Source: Solibacillus sp040273735
Lineage (GTDB): Bacteria; Bacillota; Bacilli; Bacillales_A; Planococcaceae
Length of the DNA: 64,000 nt
Reading direction: 5' to 3'
Assembly (NCBI RefSeq): GCF_040273735.1
Contig: NZ_JBELZM010000015.1
Coordinates: 36,606-100,605, forward strand
Numbering within the stretch: the first letter of the stretch is position 1; every line of letters begins with the position of its first letter. A program made the position numbers and the translations under genes. The notes under the pieces were generated by a model. That model was not told where the DNA came from. It made no database searches and was given only the letters and a program-made list of their open reading frames with translations. This document shows positions 59,874-64,000 of the stretch, in pieces.

Positions 59874-60785
59874 TTACTCTACACCCGGTAAAATTCTTAA
59901 TGCCTTTTCATCTGCATCCAAAATTACGTCCACACCTAATGGGATTGCAATATTAGGTTCGCAGTGGCCAATTTTAAACCCAGCTAACACAGGTTTGTTA
60001 AATGGCTTCAAATACCCTTCTATGACCTTCAATACATCTTCATAGCTGTATGTATCATCCGGCATATTAAAGTCTGCTATAACAAACCCTGCTGCAAGCT
60101 CCAGCTTTCTTGAAAGACGCAGCTGATTCAGCATTAAATCAATTTGCTCAATTGTTTCCCCTAAATCTTCAAGTAGTAAAATTTTATTGCGCACATCAAT
60201 TTCAAATTTAGTTCCAAGCGTACTGACAATACGGTTTAAATTTCCGCCTGTCAACTCGCCGCGTACAACTCCCGGTACAACTGTCGTAAGAGGTGAAATG
60301 CTTTCCGTATACTGAATTTCAATCGGTTGGAACAGCTGTTGGAGCATCTTTTTAGAAAGAGTATCCAACTCCCCTTTTGGACTGGACAGCATTGGGCCAT
60401 GGAATGTCACTAAATTTGCAAACTCGTTTACTTGAGTATGTAAAGTCGTCACATCGGAAAAGCCCCAAATAATTTTCGGATTTTCCTCGATTAAAGGATA
60501 GCTTATTTTATCGATTATTCTTGAGATCCCATAGCCGCCCTTCACTAAAAAGACTGCCTTCACTTCAGGATCAACAATCATTTGATGGAAGTCTTTTATC
60601 CGCTCTTCGTCGGAACCTGCCAAATAGCCTTCATATGCCTGTACCGTATTACCAAGCTTATATTTTAAACCTAGCTCTTCTAAAAACGCTAATTTATCCC
60701 CCAGTGATTCTATATTAAGCGGACTACTTAAATTAACTAATCCTACTGTATCGCCATGCTGTAATCTTGCTGGTCGAATTTTCAT
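59874..60785 (-). CDS. LD-carboxypeptidase (S66 family)
   Basis: A 303-residue cytoplasmic serine peptidase that removes the terminal D-amino acid from muropeptide tetrapeptides during wall recycling. The nucleophile elbow is GFSDVT, the Glu of LLLEDLGET and the His of KIGHCEPN complete the S66 Ser-Glu-His triad. VKGGYG near residue 82 precedes the nucleophile, as in LdcA. A related role as microcin-C-type immunity (MccF) is possible. AAAGGAGG precedes the ATG. Confidence 0.88.
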   Translation of the reverse strand: MKIRPARLQHGDTVGLVNLSSPLNIESLGDKLAFLEELGLKYKLGNTVQAYEGYLAGSDEERIKDFHQMIVDPEVKAVFLVKGGYGISRIIDKISYPLIEENPKIIWGFSDVTTLHTQVNEFANLVTFHGPMLSSPKGELDTLSKKMLQQLFQPIEIQYTESISPLTTVVPGVVRGELTGGNLNRIVSTLGTKFEIDVRNKILLLEDLGETIEQIDLMLNQLRLSRKLELAAGFVIADFNMPDDTYSYEDVLKVIEGYLKPFNKPVLAGFKIGHCEPNIAIPLGVDVILDADEKALRILPGVE

Positions 60786-60913
60786 GTTAATGACCTCCTT
60801 TTACTTCTGTCGCTATTGTATCATAGCGTTTTATGTAAAGCGCATTGCAAATTTCATGTGGTTGTCCCTATAATAGATAAAATTATTTTTCCAATATAAG
60901 GAGATGTACAATA

Positions 60914-61792
60914 ATGAAATTTCCACCACAGCTACTGCTCATTTTAGCTACTTTATTATGGGGCGGTAACTTTGTAATTGGACGAGCTGTTTCTGGGGAT
61001 ATTCCTCCGATTACTCTTGCTTTTTTACGATGGATTGTCGCCTTTCTCGTATTTTTCCCTATCGCATACAAACGTACGAAACAAGAATGGCCAGCGGTGA
61101 GACAACATTGGGGTGCCGTCATTATTTTAGCACTTACAGGAGTTGCTGCATTCAATACGCTTGTTTACATCGGTTTGCATTATACAACGTCCATCAATGC
61201 ATCATTAATGAATTCATCAACACCGATTATTATATACATACTGAGCTTCATCTTTTTAAAGGAACGTTTAACAAAATTCCAGATGTTCGGCACGCTGCTG
61301 TCTTTAGCCGGAGTACTCTTTATTATATCCGGGGGTTCATTACAGAGCCTGCTTTCATTTTCATTCAACAAAGGGGACTTAATCGTATTAATTGCGGTAG
61401 TGTGCTGGAGTGTCTATTCATTACTCATTAAAAAGTACGCAGGAAAGCTGCCGGGTTATTCAACGTTTTTAGTGACTATCGCAATCGGAGCTATCATGTT
61501 ACTGCCGTTCACAGTATATGAACTACTTACAACGTCACAAGCAATCGTATGGAACACCTCGACAATTGGGGCGATTATTTATGTAGGGATCATTGCTTCA
61601 ATTATTGCCTTTTTAAGCTGGAACACTGGCGTTGTCTCATTAGGTGCAAACAATGCAGGAATCTACCTAAACTTCATTCCACTATTCGCTACAATCTTTG
61701 CCGTGCTGTTTTTAAATGAGCAACTCCTTCTTGCTCAAGTAATCGGTGGGATCGCTGTTATTGCAGGGGTTTTTATTTCAACGATAAAATAA
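60914..61792 (+). CDS. EamA-family drug/metabolite transporter
   Basis: A 292-residue membrane protein with ten helices as two EamA repeats (about 1-140 and 150-290). The start FPPQLLLILATLLWGGNFVIGR is typical, with TTSINASLMNSSTPIIIYILS closing the first repeat and NTGVVSLGANNAGIYLNFIPLFA the second. It probably exports a small metabolite such as an amino acid; substrate unknown. AAGGAGATG precedes the ATG. Divergent from the LD-carboxypeptidase gene. Confidence 0.88.
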   Translation: MKFPPQLLLILATLLWGGNFVIGRAVSGDIPPITLAFLRWIVAFLVFFPIAYKRTKQEWPAVRQHWGAVIILALTGVAAFNTLVYIGLHYTTSINASLMNSSTPIIIYILSFIFLKERLTKFQMFGTLLSLAGVLFIISGGSLQSLLSFSFNKGDLIVLIAVVCWSVYSLLIKKYAGKLPGYSTFLVTIAIGAIMLLPFTVYELLTTSQAIVWNTSTIGAIIYVGIIASIIAFLSWNTGVVSLGANNAGIYLNFIPLFATIFAVLFLNEQLLLAQVIGGIAVIAGVFISTIK

Positions 61793-61795
61793 TAT

Positions 61796-61834
61796 AAAAA
61801 GGAGTGCACATTGTATGCACTCCTTTATTTTATT
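61796..61834. terminator. Bidirectional terminator between EamA gene and nagB
   Basis: AAAAAGGAGTGCA pairs with TGCACTCCTTTATTT around a CATTGTA loop, with A and T runs on both sides; it overlaps the nagB stop. Confidence 0.85.
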
Positions 61835-62561
61835 TTACATCTGTATAAATAACGGTTACATCCGGATGGTTGTGCAGAGCGCTTGCCGGGAAATCTTCTG
61901 TTACTATACCGCTGCGCAAACGATTAAATGCCTCTTGTTTTGATGCACCTGAAATTAATAATACAATCCTTTTAGAACTCAAAATTGTCTTGATACCCAT
62001 TGTAATGGCATGTGTCGGCACATCATCAATTGAATCAAAATAAACTTGATTCGCTTCACGTGTAGATGGGGCAAGCTTTACAATATTTGTACCTAAATCG
62101 AAAGGAGTTCCCGGTTCATTAAAACCGATATGTCCATTCATGCCAATTCCCAAAAGCTGGATATCAATATTTCCCGTAGCCTTAATCATCGCATCATATT
62201 CAGCTGCGGCTTTTTCTAAATCCGATTTATTGCCTGCTGGTAAATTAATGTTTTCACGTTTCATATCGATATGATTAAACAGATTATAGTCCATATAGTA
62301 ATGATAGCTCGCTTCATTTGACGGATTAATACCGGTATATTCATCCAAATTAAAGGACTTTGCCTGTGCAAAAGAGATCTCGCCAGCCTTGTATGCTGCT
62401 ACCAGCTCTTTATAAAAGCCTTCCGGAGTACCTCCAGTAGCCATTCCAAATACCGTTGCACTATTCTTTTTTAATTGATCTTTAAAAATTGTTGCGGCAA
62501 TTTTACTCATATCATCATAGTTCGCCGCTTCAATCCATTTAAAGTTTGTTGCTACATTCAT
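61830..62561 (-). CDS. nagB: Glucosamine-6-phosphate deaminase NagB
   Basis: A 243-residue enzyme turning glucosamine-6-phosphate into fructose-6-phosphate and ammonia. Seen: MATGGTPEGFYKEL (phosphate loop), FNLDEYTGI, GIGMNGHIGFNEPG (catalytic region) and an Asp at the end of ITMGIKTILSS-type segment. Length is that of B. subtilis NagB (242). The ATG follows AGGGAAT. No nagA or nagR lies next to it, so it is separated from the usual nagAB operon. No DasR/NagR operator was recognised. Confidence 0.94.
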   Translation of the reverse strand: MNVATNFKWIEAANYDDMSKIAATIFKDQLKKNSATVFGMATGGTPEGFYKELVAAYKAGEISFAQAKSFNLDEYTGINPSNEASYHYYMDYNLFNHIDMKRENINLPAGNKSDLEKAAAEYDAMIKATGNIDIQLLGIGMNGHIGFNEPGTPFDLGTNIVKLAPSTREANQVYFDSIDDVPTHAITMGIKTILSSKRIVLLISGASKQEAFNRLRSGIVTEDFPASALHNHPDVTVIYTDVK

Positions 62562-62933
62562 TTGTTTAATTCCCTACTTCCTCACACTAAAATACATTGT
62601 TATCATCTAAATAATATTTGCTGTGTTTTATCTTCCTTACATTATAATGTTCATTCTATAGTAAATATTTTTAAGAAGCTAGAAAAAAACGTATTATTCC
62701 CTATAAAAAAGTACGTACTGAAGCGTATATGTAATTTACTTATCTTTCACTATTTTAAATATGAAAAACGGAGAAATCATATGAATTTCTTGAATAACAT
62801 TATTATACTTTTACACACAAAAAAGCTCCCTTTTTACAATAAAGCTTAAATTGTAAACTATATCAAACCCCGGCTTAATTGTATCAGGGAGACTTCTTCA
62901 ATGAACTAATACTTGCTTAAAATTTAATTATTA
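62562..62933. other. AT-rich intergenic region, one very short frame
   Basis: No clear gene. A 22-codon frame at 62781-62849 with GGAG before its ATG is seen, but it has no other support. The remainder is AT-rich. Confidence 0.3.
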
Positions 62934-63482
62934 CTAAGGAAGTCTATAAAGGATTGTTGCTGCTGCACCATTTGGAAATGCTCCACTTGATGTTGTTACT
63001 CTTACAGATAATAAGGTACATCTATTTACAGGATAATTTGCTGCAGTTGTACCACAACAATTGCGTGTTGTAGCATTATTTGGACCTGTAACTGTTGCAA
63101 TAACTCCAGTTGATACTGGATCATCAAAACCACAAGTTTGGCTGATTACAATCTCTGCAGATGCTACTTCCCCTGCTGTTAATATATTATCCCTAATATT
63201 GAAAACCAATCCTGTAATAATTGCATTTTCAGGAATTACGACTGTATTTCTTGTAAACTGTGCAGAAGCTGTGCCCAAGCCCATAAACTGCCCATTTGGT
63301 ATTGATTGGTCAGTTGCTAAATATATTTCTCCTGTTCTTTGAACCTGCCCACCATTTCCGTTATGTGGCATATTTTTTTTGCATGGCACTTTAAATCTGT
63401 AATAACAATCGTCTTTATCACAATCGCACTTAACATAATTGTTCATGTTTGAATTATTACTATTACACCCTACGCAACCCAA
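62934..63482 (-). CDS. Cys-rich exosporium-like protein (BclB C-terminal-domain-like)
   Basis: A 182-residue protein. The N-terminal ~40 residues are rich in Asn and Cys (GCVGCNSNNSN, CDCDKDDCYYRFKVPC). Residues ~55-182 look like the beta-sandwich exosporium domain of Bacillus BclB-type proteins: GEIYLATDQSIPNGQFMGLG, VVIPENAIITGLVFNIR, SAEIVIS, TLLSVRVTTSSGAFPNGAAATILY. There is no collagen-like GXY region between them. The TTG start at 63482 is chosen because AGGGGG is 8 bases before it; the GTG three codons upstream overlaps it. Probably a spore-surface protein. Confidence 0.65.
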   Translation of the reverse strand: MGCVGCNSNNSNMNNYVKCDCDKDDCYYRFKVPCKKNMPHNGNGGQVQRTGEIYLATDQSIPNGQFMGLGTASAQFTRNTVVIPENAIITGLVFNIRDNILTAGEVASAEIVISQTCGFDDPVSTGVIATVTGPNNATTRNCCGTTAANYPVNRCTLLSVRVTTSSGAFPNGAAATILYRLP

Positions 63483-63579
63483 TTTATTCACCCCCTATTT
63501 TTACTACAATATTCTAAGGGGGATTGAAGAAATAGACATTTATACTATACTCCAAATAAATTACTGAAAGTATAAAATA

Positions 63580-63621
63580 AAAAACCCTCAAAGCCTAATT
63601 TAAAGGCTTTGAGGGTTTTTT
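63580..63621. terminator. Terminator of the tRNA cluster
   Basis: AAAAAACCCTCAAAGCCT pairs with AGGCTTTGAGGGTTTTTT; it ends the minus-strand tRNA operon and is usable from both sides. Confidence 0.9.
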
Positions 63622-63640
63622 ATCTGTTGTATTGAACTGA

Positions 63641-63721
63641 TACCGAGTGTGGGACTTGAACCCACACGCCTCGCGGCAACGGATTTTGAGTCCGTCGTGT
63701 CTGCCATTCCACCAACTCGGC
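63641..63721 (-). tRNA. tRNA-Leu (anticodon CAA)
   Basis: A class II tRNA: acceptor GCCGAGT with ACTCGGT (first pair G-U), anticodon arm ACGGA-CTCAAAA-TCCGT giving CAA, a long variable arm and T-arm GTGGG-TTCAAGT-CCCAC. No CCA is encoded after the discriminator. Confidence 0.93.
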
Positions 63722-63765
63722 AAATTAAGGTAAAAAAAAATCGGGTTTTCCGATTTAATAAAATA

Positions 63766-63839
63766 TGGAGGCGGCAACCGGATTTGAACCGGTGATAAAG
63801 GTGTTGCAGACCTGTGCCTTACCACTTGGCTATGCCGCC
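63766..63839 (-). tRNA. tRNA-Cys (anticodon GCA)
   Basis: Acceptor GGCGGCA/TGCCGCC, D-arm GCC/GGC, anticodon loop CTGCAAC (GCA), T-arm ACCGG/CCGGT, discriminator U and encoded CCA. The outermost anticodon-stem pair 27-43 is C-U, a mismatch. Confidence 0.95.
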
Positions 63840-63844
63840 ATATT

Positions 63845-63919
63845 TGGAGCGGAAGACGAGGTTCGAACTCGCGACCCCCACCTTGGCAAGGTGGTGTTCT
63901 ACCACTGAACTACTTCCGC
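63845..63919 (-). tRNA. tRNA-Gly (anticodon GCC)
   Basis: Acceptor GCGGAAG/CTTCCGC, anticodon arm CCACC-TTGCCAA-GGTGG, T-arm with TTCGAAC, discriminator U and encoded CCA. Confidence 0.95.
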
Positions 63920-63930
63920 AAATAAAAAAA

Positions 63931-64000
63931 TGGCTGGGGTACCTGGATTCGAACCAGGGCATGACGGAATCAAAATCCGTTGCCTTACCGCTTGGCTATA
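63931..64000 (-). tRNA. tRNA-Gln (anticodon TTG), 5' end outside the window
   Basis: Anticodon arm ACGGA-TTTTGAT-TCCGT, T-arm CCTGG-TTCGAAT-CCAGG, 3' acceptor TACCCCA, discriminator G and encoded CCA. The first five acceptor bases lie beyond the right edge. Confidence 0.93.

Noticed and set aside
62781..62849. 22-codon frame with GGAG upstream near nagB
   Set aside because: Too short, no promoter or terminator, and expected by chance in AT-rich sequence.
1..64000. Search for insertion sequences, prophage genes, CRISPR arrays and restriction or defence islands
   Set aside because: No transposase, integrase, phage structural gene, spaced direct repeats or methylase was found; gene content is ordinary chromosomal.

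Overview
The window is 64 kb of low-GC Firmicute chromosome. Its gene content and many neighbourhoods match the Bacillus subtilis yha/yhc/yhe/yhf/yhg regions, but they are rearranged and the proteins are fairly diverged. Frequent TTG and GTG starts, strong AGGAGG ribosome sites, a coproporphyrin-type haem pathway, ScoC/Hpr, Spo0M, a YjcZ peptide and an exosporium-like protein point to a spore-forming member of Bacillales. My best guess is a Planococcaceae-type organism such as Solibacillus or Lysinibacillus; this is inference, since no rRNA is present. There is no insertion sequence, prophage, CRISPR array or other mobile island. One 100-N assembly gap lies inside a deacetylase gene (37153-37252).

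Layout. 0-11 kb: the N-terminus of an EAL/HDOD protein, enoyl-CoA hydratase, S9 peptidase, acyl-CoA ligase (lcfB type), a BceRSAB-type antimicrobial-peptide sensing and detoxification operon, lplJ and the small zinc-ribbon gene yhfH. 11-19 kb: yhgE and its TetR regulator yhgD, which share a 23-bp operator; a FixH-like lipoprotein; hemE-hemH-hemY; and the divergent HmoB homologue. 19-29.5 kb: a split ChrA pair, ecsAB, hit, ytxH-type, scoC, small membrane proteins, a YjcZ peptide, prsA, a PhnA-like protein, serC, yhaM and yhzD. 29.5-37.4 kb: an unknown glycine-zipper protein, an enoyl-CoA hydratase with an FAD dehydrogenase, T-box-controlled serA, and an SH3/NodB deacetylase interrupted by the gap. 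37-46 kb: a zinc-ribbon membrane protein, a HAD phosphatase, a ComEC-like lipoprotein with a DUF3006 protein, hemZ, yheA-yheB-yheE and a CNNM/CBS transporter. 46-54 kb: yhcZ-yhcY-yhcX, a BdbC/thioredoxin pair, an RNA pseudouridine synthase, an aldo/keto reductase and a second acyl-CoA ligase. 54-64 kb: small peptides, a VOC dioxygenase-like protein, spo0M, trmL-queG, a B3/B4 protein, an LD-carboxypeptidase, an EamA transporter, nagB, a Cys-rich spore-surface-like protein and the 3' part of a tRNA cluster (Leu, Cys, Gly, Gln on the minus strand).

How the genes work together. Haem: HemE, HemH and HemY form the late coproporphyrin-dependent route, and an HmoB-type protein is transcribed away from hemE. 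Serine: serC and serA are both present, serA behind a T-box with a UCC (Ser) specifier. Envelope stress and secretion: BceRSAB, PrsA, EcsAB, BdbC/thioredoxin, LD-carboxypeptidase and polysaccharide deacetylase. Lipid and acyl-CoA metabolism: two acyl-CoA ligases, two enoyl-CoA hydratases and an FAD dehydrogenase.

Nothing here looks like a wholly new multi-gene system. The most useful leads are the paired YhgD operators, the HmoB homologue with Phe where the haem-ligand His is expected, the leader upstream of the CNNM gene, the orphan glycine-zipper protein at 29.6-30.8 kb, the structured intergenic elements at 29.5 and 59.7 kb, and the collagen-less exosporium-like protein.
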